Positions 35,824 through 43,195 of a stretch of 43,195 nt of DNA are shown one piece after another. The translations under genes were made by a program, and so were the position numbers. Position 1 is the first letter of the stretch. Every line of letters starts with the position of its first letter. The stretch comes from Candidatus Aenigmatarchaeota archaeon (GTDB lineage Archaea > Aenigmatarchaeota > Aenigmatarchaeia > CG10238-14 > SCSR01). The notes beneath the pieces are model-generated. The model was not told the origin of the DNA. It saw nothing but the letters and a program-made list of their open reading frames with translations, and searched no databases. The stretch is from positions 1 to 43,195 of the forward strand of contig JASEGQ010000002.1 in NCBI GenBank assembly GCA_030017875.1. The letters run 5' to 3'.

Positions 35824-37488
35824 CTATTTATGGGCAAAATATAAAACTATATCCTTATCTGCCTTGTCTACTCTTGCAAACCCAATCCTCTGTAGCTGGA
35901 TTAAGTCATTTGCTTTTACTTTTTTGATATCAGGCTCGGCTATTGCAGTTTTTTCTCTTCCATCAGGCATTATTACCTTGATTTTAACATTTGGCTCTGA
36001 TACCCACTGGATTTTTTGAGCTTCTTTTTTTATTTTCCTGCTTATAAATTCAGCTTCTTTTTTTAATTTCACAGTGAACAGACTTATTAGTCCAATTTCT
36101 TGGTTTTTAAATTTTTTAAAGTCTTCTTTCTCGACATAAATTTTCTTTGTGTTAACTGGAATTTTTCTATAGCCTCTTGGAAAATCAGGGTGCAAATGAG
36201 CTTTTACTTCATCTATTCTAGGTGCTTTTCTAACAGAAATGCTTACAGGATCAAAAACAGCAAAATAACGGTTAGCTTTAGGATCAATAATTTTTCTATT
36301 CTCTGCATAAAGGATCTCAGCTGGAACAGTTACATCAGCCAAACTCAGTCCCATGTTCAAAATGAACTTCCTTACAGCTTCTGGCTGTATTCCTCTTTTT
36401 CTCAAAGATTGCAAGCTCCAAGTTCTTGGGTCATCCCAGCCAGAGTATTCCCTCCTTTCTATTGCCTTTCTAGCCTCTGTTTTGCTCAATTTAAATTCTT
36501 CGATGTTTAACAAACCATAATGAATGAATTCAGGTTTCTTTAAACCAAGTTTATCCCAAATAAACTCTTCCATCATGTCTTCCATTATCAGATCCTTTCC
36601 GCGTAAGATGTGCGTGATTCCAAGCAACTGGTCATCGAATGCCCAGCTTGCTTCTAATAGTGGCCAAGCTTTGAATTTTCTTCCAACTCTTGGGTGTTCC
36701 CTTTCTACAATCCTGAATAAAACTCTATCCCTAAAAGCAGGGTTTGGATGTTTCATATCAGTTTTCAGTCTTAAGACAGCCTCCCCCTCTCTATATTTTC
36801 CGGCTATCATGTCTTTCCATTTCTTTAGATTTTCTTCTCTGCTGAGATTTCTGTGCACGCATTCAATTCCTTCGGCTCTATTTTTTCTTAGAGTTTCAAC
36901 ATCACACTCGCAAACATAAGCTAAACCTTTTTTTATCAGTTCTTCAACACCATCGTAAAAAAAATTCAATCTATCTGATTTGTATATAAGTTTATCCCAT
37001 TTTACTCCCAGCCATTTTAAACCATCGGTTATCATGTCATAAGCTTCGGGAATAACAAATTTTTCCTCTGAACCTATCGTGTCGTCTATTACTAGCAAAA
37101 GTTTTCCTTTATATTTTTTAGCATATTCGTCGTTTAAGATAACCATCCTTGCATTGCCGATGTGCAAAGGACCTGAAGGAAAAGGGGCTAGACGCATCAC
37201 AACCTTTTTGTATCTTTCTGCATTTGGCAAAGGGGGCAATTCTTTCTTTTCTTCAATTTTCTTTTCCTCAAATTTTATCCCTAAATTTTTAAGTTGTACT
37301 TCTTGTTTTTTGACTGACCAAGAGTTAACTTCTTCAACGGTTTTTTTAACCTCAGGAATAATTTCTTTTATCTTTGTTTTTAACTCTGGTTTTTCAGCTA
37401 TGATCTTGCCAAGAACTGCCTGTACATCAGCTCTCCCTTCGTGCTGGATTGCGTTAATCAAAGCATGTTTCAATATAAAATCCTTCAT
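35824..37488 (-). CDS. gltX: Glutamyl-tRNA synthetase
   Basis: RLAPFPSGPLHIGNARMVILNDEYAKKYKGKLLLVIDDT...; class I aaRS HIGN and KLSKTEARK motifs. Confidence 0.95.
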   Translation of the reverse strand: MKDFILKHALINAIQHEGRADVQAVLGKIIAEKPELKTKIKEIIPEVKKTVEEVNSWSVKKQEVQLKNLGIKFEEKKIEEKKELPPLPNAERYKKVVMRLAPFPSGPLHIGNARMVILNDEYAKKYKGKLLLVIDDTIGSEEKFVIPEAYDMITDGLKWLGVKWDKLIYKSDRLNFFYDGVEELIKKGLAYVCECDVETLRKNRAEGIECVHRNLSREENLKKWKDMIAGKYREGEAVLRLKTDMKHPNPAFRDRVLFRIVEREHPRVGRKFKAWPLLEASWAFDDQLLGITHILRGKDLIMEDMMEEFIWDKLGLKKPEFIHYGLLNIEEFKLSKTEARKAIERREYSGWDDPRTWSLQSLRKRGIQPEAVRKFILNMGLSLADVTVPAEILYAENRKIIDPKANRYFAVFDPVSISVRKAPRIDEVKAHLHPDFPRGYRKIPVNTKKIYVEKEDFKKFKNQEIGLISLFTVKLKKEAEFISRKIKKEAQKIQWVSEPNVKIKVIMPDGREKTAIAEPDIKKVKANDLIQLQRIGFARVDKADKDIVLYFAHK

Positions 37489-37556
37489 AATCTTATCTTA
37501 TCTTTAAGATAAAAAGAAAAAAGTTTAGCTAATTCTGCTATTAGCACCTTCCATAG

Positions 37557-38396
37557 CTAAGTCATTATAATAGAAGCATAACCTACAACTGAAGCAAAAT
37601 CTTGAGTTACATCACCAGAACTAGCATATTTTAATAGCTCAGCTTTTTTTGATCCCAGCTCTTTTGCTGCAATCATTGCGATGGCAATTGGCCCGAAACC
37701 GCACAAGCTTGCGCTCTTTTCATTTATTTTCTGGAAGAATTCCTTTTCGTCCAATTTCAGTATTGATCTGATCATCGTTTTATCCGTTTTTTCTGCAATC
37801 TCTTGAGGAACATAGTGTGAAAAATCAGAGCTAGCTAAAACAACCCATTTTTCTTTCTGCTTTTTGATTACACTTGCTATACCCTTTCCTATTAGTCTGC
37901 AACTTTCTAATAAAGTGTCGTCAGCAAACTCATTCAGCACACAAATAGGAACAAACTTAAAATCATCTCCAAATTTGAATTGCAGGAAAGGCAACTGAAC
38001 CTCTATGCTATGCTCGTATTGATGAGCAAGAACGTCATATTCTAATATCTTGCACTCTTTTGCTAATTTTTCTGCCACGTCCTCGTTGATCACAACTTCT
38101 CCGAGAGGAGTTTTCCATAGTCCTGACTTCATCAAAGCAAATCTAGCTCCCATTCCAGAGTGATTCGGACCAAGAATTATAAAGTTTGCTTTATCTAGTT
38201 TTGAATAGGTCCATGCAGCGATCGGGCCAGAATAAACATAACCAGCGTGAGGCACAACAGCAGCAATAACCTTTTGCTTTTTCATGCTTTTTGGCCCGAG
38301 CTTGTGACTGAAACAGTAATTTATCTGTTTTTTTAGTGATTCTGCATCTAAGTTGTAGAAAGTTCCAGCTACTGTCGGTTCTCTTAGTACTATCAT
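37557..38396 (-). CDS. MEMO1 family protein (AmmeMemoRadiSam protein B-like)
   Basis: REPTVAGTFYNLDAESLKKQI...VVPHAGYVYSGPIAAWTYSKL...LGPNHSGMG...SSDFSHYVP. Confidence 0.9.
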   Translation of the reverse strand: MIVLREPTVAGTFYNLDAESLKKQINYCFSHKLGPKSMKKQKVIAAVVPHAGYVYSGPIAAWTYSKLDKANFIILGPNHSGMGARFALMKSGLWKTPLGEVVINEDVAEKLAKECKILEYDVLAHQYEHSIEVQLPFLQFKFGDDFKFVPICVLNEFADDTLLESCRLIGKGIASVIKKQKEKWVVLASSDFSHYVPQEIAEKTDKTMIRSILKLDEKEFFQKINEKSASLCGFGPIAIAMIAAKELGSKKAELLKYASSGDVTQDFASVVGYASIIMT

Positions 38397-38593
38397 TCTC
38401 CCATTTCCACTTAGTTCATTCTACCTATTTAATCTTAGTCGAGTTCAAATTAATTGTTTTCCTTCCTAAACAGCCAAAATTTTTTTTAAAAGCTATTTTT
38501 ACTTCTTGCATTTCCAACATATGTTTCTAAATAACTATATCATCAAGTATAAATAGACCTTTTGGTGAATATTTAATTAGAGTGTGAGAAAAT

Positions 38594-38893
38594 TTGCCAA
38601 AAGAAAAAATTGCTTCAAGACTTTTTCTTCGAATAAAACCAGTGAAGTTACTCGCGAGCTTGAAATCTGGACCGAAGTATGCGACGATTTTGTCGAAAGA
38701 GGTTGATTGTACCTATTCTCACACCGTGAAGCTGCTTGATCAGTTCAAAAAATTTGGTTTGGTCAATTTTGAAAAGAAGGGAAGAATTAAAATGGTAAAA
38801 CTCACAGACGATGGAGAGAATTTAGCTCATTCTATTGAGAGCTGTTTGGTCAAGCTTTCTAAGATTAAAGAGAAATCTAGCGAAAAGAGTTAA
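38594..38893 (+). CDS. MarR-like winged-helix regulator
   Basis: LKSGPKYATILSKEVDCTYSHTVKLLDQFKKFGLVNFEKKGRIKMVKLTDDG. Confidence 0.65.
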   Translation: MPKEKIASRLFLRIKPVKLLASLKSGPKYATILSKEVDCTYSHTVKLLDQFKKFGLVNFEKKGRIKMVKLTDDGENLAHSIESCLVKLSKIKEKSSEKS

Positions 38894-38980
38894 TCTTCAA
38901 ACCAGAAATGAAGAAGGGAAGATAATTTCTTTATTTTTTCAAAGAATAAATTTTTATAAAACATTGTTCAAAAGATTATT

Positions 38981-39727
38981 ATGAAGTATAAAATCATTGG
39001 AGACAACCTTCAGGTAGTTAACGTAGAGCTGTCAGAAGGAGAGTCCGTGTATTCTGAGGCTGGGAGGCTTGTTTACAAATCTGAAAACGTTGAGATGGAG
39101 GCCGAGGTAAAAGGAGGTTTTACAGAAGCTATCAAAAGGGTTTTGACAAGGGAATCTTTTTTTGTTACAAAGTTTACATGTAAAAAAGGTACAGGTCTGG
39201 TTGGATTTGCCGGAGATTTGCCTGGAAAAATTAAAGTGATTAGTTTACCCGCGAATGAAAGTTTCATAACAGAGAGAGGAGCTTTCTTGTGCGCTGAGAT
39301 GAGCGTCACTATAGATTTTGAGTTTGCAAAGATTGGTGCCGCGTTCTTTGGTGGAGAGGGATTTATACTGCAAAAACTAAATGGCCCAGGAAATGTTTTT
39401 ATACACGCAGTTGGTGATCTGATTGAGTATGATTTGAAGGCTAATGAATCGATACAGGTAGCAACAAGTCACATAGTCGGTTTTGATTCAACAGTGGATT
39501 ATGATGTTCAAAGAGCTGGAGATATAAAGACGGTTTTGTTTGGTGGGCAGGGAATACTTTTGGCTAGACTCACAGGACCAGGGAGAGTTGTTCTCCAGAG
39601 CATGACAAAAGAAAAGATGTCTGCTGAACTAGGGATACCACCAAAAGCAGCCCTGGCAGCTGGTATCGGAGCAGGAATAGGCGCAAAAGTGGGCGGAGAA
39701 ATAATCAAAGGGATGTTGAAGAGGTAA
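38981..39727 (+). CDS. AIM24/TIGR00266 family protein
   Basis: EGESVYSEAGRLVYKSENVEM...AFFGGEGFILQKLNGPGNVFIHAVGDLIEYDL...GGQGILLARLTGPGRVVLQSM. Confidence 0.85.
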   Translation: MKYKIIGDNLQVVNVELSEGESVYSEAGRLVYKSENVEMEAEVKGGFTEAIKRVLTRESFFVTKFTCKKGTGLVGFAGDLPGKIKVISLPANESFITERGAFLCAEMSVTIDFEFAKIGAAFFGGEGFILQKLNGPGNVFIHAVGDLIEYDLKANESIQVATSHIVGFDSTVDYDVQRAGDIKTVLFGGQGILLARLTGPGRVVLQSMTKEKMSAELGIPPKAALAAGIGAGIGAKVGGEIIKGMLKR

Positions 39728-39972
39728 TGGGGTCGAAGGTCAAAACTTATTTTAGAGGGTTGGCATTAATCCTTGCTGTAATCTTAGTCGGTTTAGTCAG
39801 TTTCATTGCTTTGGGTATTTTATTGATTAGTATATTCATTGGTATTGCTATCATTTTTCTAGGCGTTGCAATTGTTGCTTTGTTTCTTTTGCCTTATTAC
39901 TATGCAAAAAAGTACGAGATTAAATCAACAAGATTTAAACTCAAGAAAATCAAAAAGAAAGAGAAAATATAA
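39727..39972 (+). CDS. Small membrane protein
   Basis: 81 aa, two hydrophobic segments and a Lys-rich tail; overlaps the AIM24-like stop. Confidence 0.55.
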   Translation: MGSKVKTYFRGLALILAVILVGLVSFIALGILLISIFIGIAIIFLGVAIVALFLLPYYYAKKYEIKSTRFKLKKIKKKEKI

Positions 39973-40014
39973 TTAATTAGATGAAACTCAAGATTGACAT
40001 GGGAAAATTAACAG

Positions 40015-40224
40015 ATTAGAAAAGATATACCATTACTGTTTATTCATGGCTCTTTCGAAATGCTTGGAAGCATGTTCTTCGGTTTGGTTGGGTTAAGTTT
40101 ATTCGAGAAAAAGATAATAAAAATCCGTTTGAGTTTGAAAACTGGAGAAATATTTTGGTTTGGGATAATTTTGTTGTTTGTAGGAGCAGTGATAGAATAT
40201 TCTTTATGGTTGTTGATGAGATAA
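40015..40224 (+). pseudogene. C-terminal fragment of a SpoIIM-like membrane protein
   Basis: IRKDIPLLFIHGSFEMLGSMFFGLVGLSLFEKKIIKIRLSLKTGEIFWFGIILLFVGAVIEYSLWLLMR*; no start or N-terminal part. Confidence 0.4.
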
Positions 40225-40270
40225 ACTACTTAAGCAAAAGGTATTATACGAACTTTCACATATTCTAGTT

Positions 40271-41083
40271 ATGGAGCAACTAAAAAGACTTGAGACAGAA
40301 CTGAAACTAAGGGGTTTTTCCAACAGAACTATTGAAAGCTACTTGTTTTGGAACAAAAAGTTTTTAGAACATGTTAAGAAAAAACCGGATCAAGTAGCAG
40401 AAGAGGATATAAAAAACTACATTGCTGAAAAAATGTCACAAAATATTTCTCCGAAGTCCGTGGTTTTGATTAAGGCTGCTCTCAAGTTTCTCTACGACGA
40501 AATTTTGAAAAAGAACATTGTGAATTTAAAGTCGCCAAGAGTTTCAAGAAAGCTTCCCATAGTTTTGACAAGAGAGGAGACAAAAAGGCTGATTGACGCT
40601 ATAGAAAATAAAAAACATCAATTAATTGTCAAATTGCTCTATTCCTCAGGGCTGAGGTTGAGCGAACTAACCAATCTGAGAGTTGGAGATTTGGAGCTGA
40701 ATGAAAACATAGGCTGGGTTAGACTTGGTAAAGGCAGAAAGGATAGAATGTTCATCATTTCAAAAAAGCTTACCGGCGAGCTTAAAGGTTTTATAAAAGG
40801 GAAGAAAGAAAACGATTATCTGTTCGCTGGAAGAAAAGGAAAAATGTCCGAGAGGAATGTGCAAAAAATTGTTTCTGCAGCAGCTTCAAAAGCCGGAATA
40901 GAAAAGCCAGTTCACGTCCATACGCTTAGGCATTCATTCGCAACACATTTGCTAGAATCAGGCGAGAGTATAAGGAAAATACAAATGTTACTTGGTCATT
41001 CTCAACTCAGCACTACACAACTATATTTAGATGTTTCTACCGAAGAACTTAAAAAAGTTAAAAGCCCACTAGACGAATTATAA
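40271..41083 (+). CDS. xerA: Tyrosine recombinase (XerA-like)
   Basis: LLYSSGLRLSELTNLRVGDLE...HVHTLRHSFATHLLESGESIRKIQMLLGHSQLSTTQLYLDVS. Confidence 0.93.
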   Translation: MEQLKRLETELKLRGFSNRTIESYLFWNKKFLEHVKKKPDQVAEEDIKNYIAEKMSQNISPKSVVLIKAALKFLYDEILKKNIVNLKSPRVSRKLPIVLTREETKRLIDAIENKKHQLIVKLLYSSGLRLSELTNLRVGDLELNENIGWVRLGKGRKDRMFIISKKLTGELKGFIKGKKENDYLFAGRKGKMSERNVQKIVSAAASKAGIEKPVHVHTLRHSFATHLLESGESIRKIQMLLGHSQLSTTQLYLDVSTEELKKVKSPLDEL

Positions 41084-41413
41084 TTGTTCTTTTCTTTTAA
41101 AATAGGTTTTTCTCCCTTTTTTATTTTTCTCTAAATAACCCATTATAACTAGTTGATTCAAATAAGCAGACTCAACAGCTCTAGCTCTTTTTGTTCTCAA
41201 AGAAACATCATCTGCTGCGGCTTCACCAAGCATAACTGCTATAGAATATGTTTTTCTTAAATGATCAGGTAGATTTAAGGCAGTATAAAAACTAGGACCT
41301 GTTAAAAGTTCTTTTATGTTTTGCAAATCTTTTTTAACTTGTTCTAAATCTCTTTCAATAGCCTCTACTCTTTTACTTAAATTTTCGTAGCTCACAGTAA
41401 TACTGTAAAACAC
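41078..41413 (-). CDS. Coiled-coil plus wHTH-like hypothetical protein
   Basis: VEAIERDLEQVKKDLQNIKELL...AVESAYLNQLVIMGYLEKNKKGRKTYFKRK. Confidence 0.5.
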   Translation of the reverse strand: MFYSITVSYENLSKRVEAIERDLEQVKKDLQNIKELLTGPSFYTALNLPDHLRKTYSIAVMLGEAAADDVSLRTKRARAVESAYLNQLVIMGYLEKNKKGRKTYFKRKEQL

Positions 41414-41507
41414 TTAAGTATTAATACTAATATCAAAGGAACAACTGTTGGTATTTTTATTTGATCGATAATTACAATTTTTTATTTAATCAATACTTAT
41501 AATTATT

Positions 41508-42266
41508 ATGGACCTTAAAGGAAAAGTAGCCATTGTTACCGGAGCCAGAAGAGGAATGGGAAGAGCTCATGCTTTAACTTTGGCTAAAGCTGGGGCAAAA
41601 GTGGTGATCGTTGATATTTCTCAGGAAGATTGCCAAAAAGTAGTTGATGAAATTGAAAGAGAAGGTGGGGAAGCTTTAGCTGTAAAATGTGATGTGTCAA
41701 AAAAAGAGGAAGTAGAGGAAATGGTTAGAAAGACTGTTGAGAGATTTGGCAAGATAGACATCTTAGTTAATAACGCTGGAATTTGTCAATTTGTTCCTTT
41801 CTTGGAAATGACTGAAGAAGATTGGGATAGAACTTTAGATATCAATCTGAAGGGTTATTTCCTTTGCGCTCAGGCAGTAGCTAAGGAAATGGTAAAGCAA
41901 AAATCTGGAGTAATTATAAACATTGCCTCAATAGCTATGGGCCAACAGGGAATTGGTTTTCCTAATATTGTTCATTACTGTGCTTCTAAAGGTGGGATAG
42001 TTGCTATGACAGAAGCTCTGGCTGTGGAGTTAGCTCCTTATAACATCAGAGTCAATGCCATTTCTCCTGGAATGATTGAGACGCCAATGATTGATCCAAT
42101 AAAAAAAGATCCAAAGATGGAAGAAGCAATACTAGCGAGAATTCCAATGCGTCGGGCAGGAAGACCAGAAGAGGTTTCCAACTTAGTTTTATTTTTAGCT
42201 TCTGATGAGTCTTCTTACATGACTGGTTCAACCGTGGTGATTGACGGAGGATGGCTGACAAAATAG
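41508..42266 (+). CDS. Short-chain dehydrogenase/reductase (FabG-like)
   Basis: GKVAIVTGARRGMGRAHALTL...NNAGI...YCASKGG...SPGMIETPM...DGGW. Confidence 0.93.
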   Translation: MDLKGKVAIVTGARRGMGRAHALTLAKAGAKVVIVDISQEDCQKVVDEIEREGGEALAVKCDVSKKEEVEEMVRKTVERFGKIDILVNNAGICQFVPFLEMTEEDWDRTLDINLKGYFLCAQAVAKEMVKQKSGVIINIASIAMGQQGIGFPNIVHYCASKGGIVAMTEALAVELAPYNIRVNAISPGMIETPMIDPIKKDPKMEEAILARIPMRRAGRPEEVSNLVLFLASDESSYMTGSTVVIDGGWLTK

Positions 42267-42430
42267 AGGCTAAAAGCAGGCTCTAAACTAGAAATTGAAA
42301 ACCATAAGGAATTGCCTGATAGAGAATTTTTCCATAGAAAGCTAGCAAGGTGTTATAGCAAGGAAGAATGGTTGTAGTTTAAGCTATAACTTAAGTGTGA
42401 AAAATCAATTTTGAGCAAAAGAGATCAAAA

Positions 42431-42839
42431 ATGTCTGAAGAGGAATTTAAAATCGTTTCAACAGTTTATTTAATCTTAATTAGAAATAACGAAATCCTTC
42501 TTTTACGAAGATACAATACCGGTTTTCATGATGGCGAATACAGTTTGCCAGCAGGACATCTTAATGGAAACAGTATAGAGTTAGATCCAACTGCTCTAAA
42601 ATAGTCCACGTGATGCATAGAAAAGATCCAAACGGAGAAAGAGTTAATTTCTTTTTTACTGCAGAAAAATGGAAAGGTGAGCCTAGGATTATGGAACCAA
42701 ATAAATGTGATGACTTAAGATGGTTTGGTTGGATAATCTTCCCGAGAATGTAATTCCTTATGTTAGGCAAGCAATTAATTCTTATTTAAAAAATGAGTTT
42801 TACAGCGAATATGGATGGAATTTAATTGAAAATATGTAA
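42431..42839 (+). pseudogene. NUDIX hydrolase pseudogene lacking its catalytic box
   Basis: MSEEEFKIVSTVYLILIRNNEILLLRRYNTGFHDGEYSLPAGHLNGN|SIELDPTALK*, then IVHVMHRKDPNGERVNFFFTAEKWKGEPRIMEPNKCDDLRWFG, then LDNLPENVIPYVRQAINSYLKNEFYSEYGWNLIENM* in shifted frames. Confidence 0.75.
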
Positions 42840-43051
42840 AAGGAAAAAATTAAACCTACAAAATTTTGGTGAGAAGAGATTTTGATTTTGCTGTTAAGCT
42901 ATTTGGCGTTGACAGAGAGGAGTTAACAAATACTTTGGAATATGTATAAAATGCTTATAGGTCTGATTTCTGCTCTGTGTTAGAAATGTTTAGGAATAAG
43001 AAACTAATTAGTTAAAAGATTATGCTTTTTTGCATTAATATTATATATAAC

Positions 43052-43195
43052 ATGAAAAAGAAATATAAGTCCAAAACTAAAATCCTAGTTATTGCTTTGG
43101 TCATTGGGCTTATCCTCGCTACTCTTGTTACTCTAAAAATAGCTAAAAAAGCTCAAGTAGAAGGAGTTCAAGTAGAATTCCCGATTGATAACAAG
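43052..43195 (+). CDS. N-terminus of a signal-anchored protein, truncated by the window edge
   Basis: MKKKYKSKTKILVIALVIGLILATLVTLKIAKKAQVEGVQVEFPIDNK... Confidence 0.5.
   Translation, partial: MKKKYKSKTKILVIALVIGLILATLVTLKIAKKAQVEGVQVEFPIDNK

Noticed and set aside
1-43195. CRISPR arrays, rRNA genes, IS elements
   Set aside because: No regularly spaced repeats, rRNA-like blocks or transposase ORFs were seen on reading; the only integrase-type gene is the XerA-like recombinase, which is probably chromosomal.

Overview
Archaeal chromosome segment, AT-rich, possibly from a DPANN or euryarchaeal lineage. Evidence: PolB, PolD DP1, Hjc, archaeal DnaG, Kae1, Nop5/fibrillarin, the L11-L1-P0-L12 and S13-S4-S11-RpoD clusters, S28e/L24e/L7Ae, a non-discriminating-type GltX and an FtsZ carrying an intein. 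Main discovery: a family of very small (12-22 nt) intron-like insertions that fit the archaeal bulge-helix-bulge (BHB) splicing motif. Pattern in the transcript: 4-nt exon strand, NN|N bulge, 5-15 nt loop, complementary 4-nt strand, NN|N bulge, with the 3' bulge mostly AA|A. They occur in all three tRNA genes of the window (Pro-CGG 1, Leu-UAA 3, Ala-GGC 3) and also in two essential protein-coding genes: rps11 (4 introns; no intact ORF without removal) and kae1/tsaD (1 intron; removal restores the canonical N-terminus LGIEGTAHTFGVGIV). Excising all 12 restores canonical tRNAs and full-length uS11 and Kae1. Other points: the rplP0-rpl12 junction is split by a TrmB-like regulator plus unknown-protein module flanked by a diverged duplicate of the rplP0 3' end; FtsZ has an intein at its GGGTGTG motif; RpoD has ferredoxin-like Cys motifs; there are several decayed genes (two NUDIX, one HTH, one SpoIIM-like). 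All calls come from reading the sequence; no database search or folding program was run.
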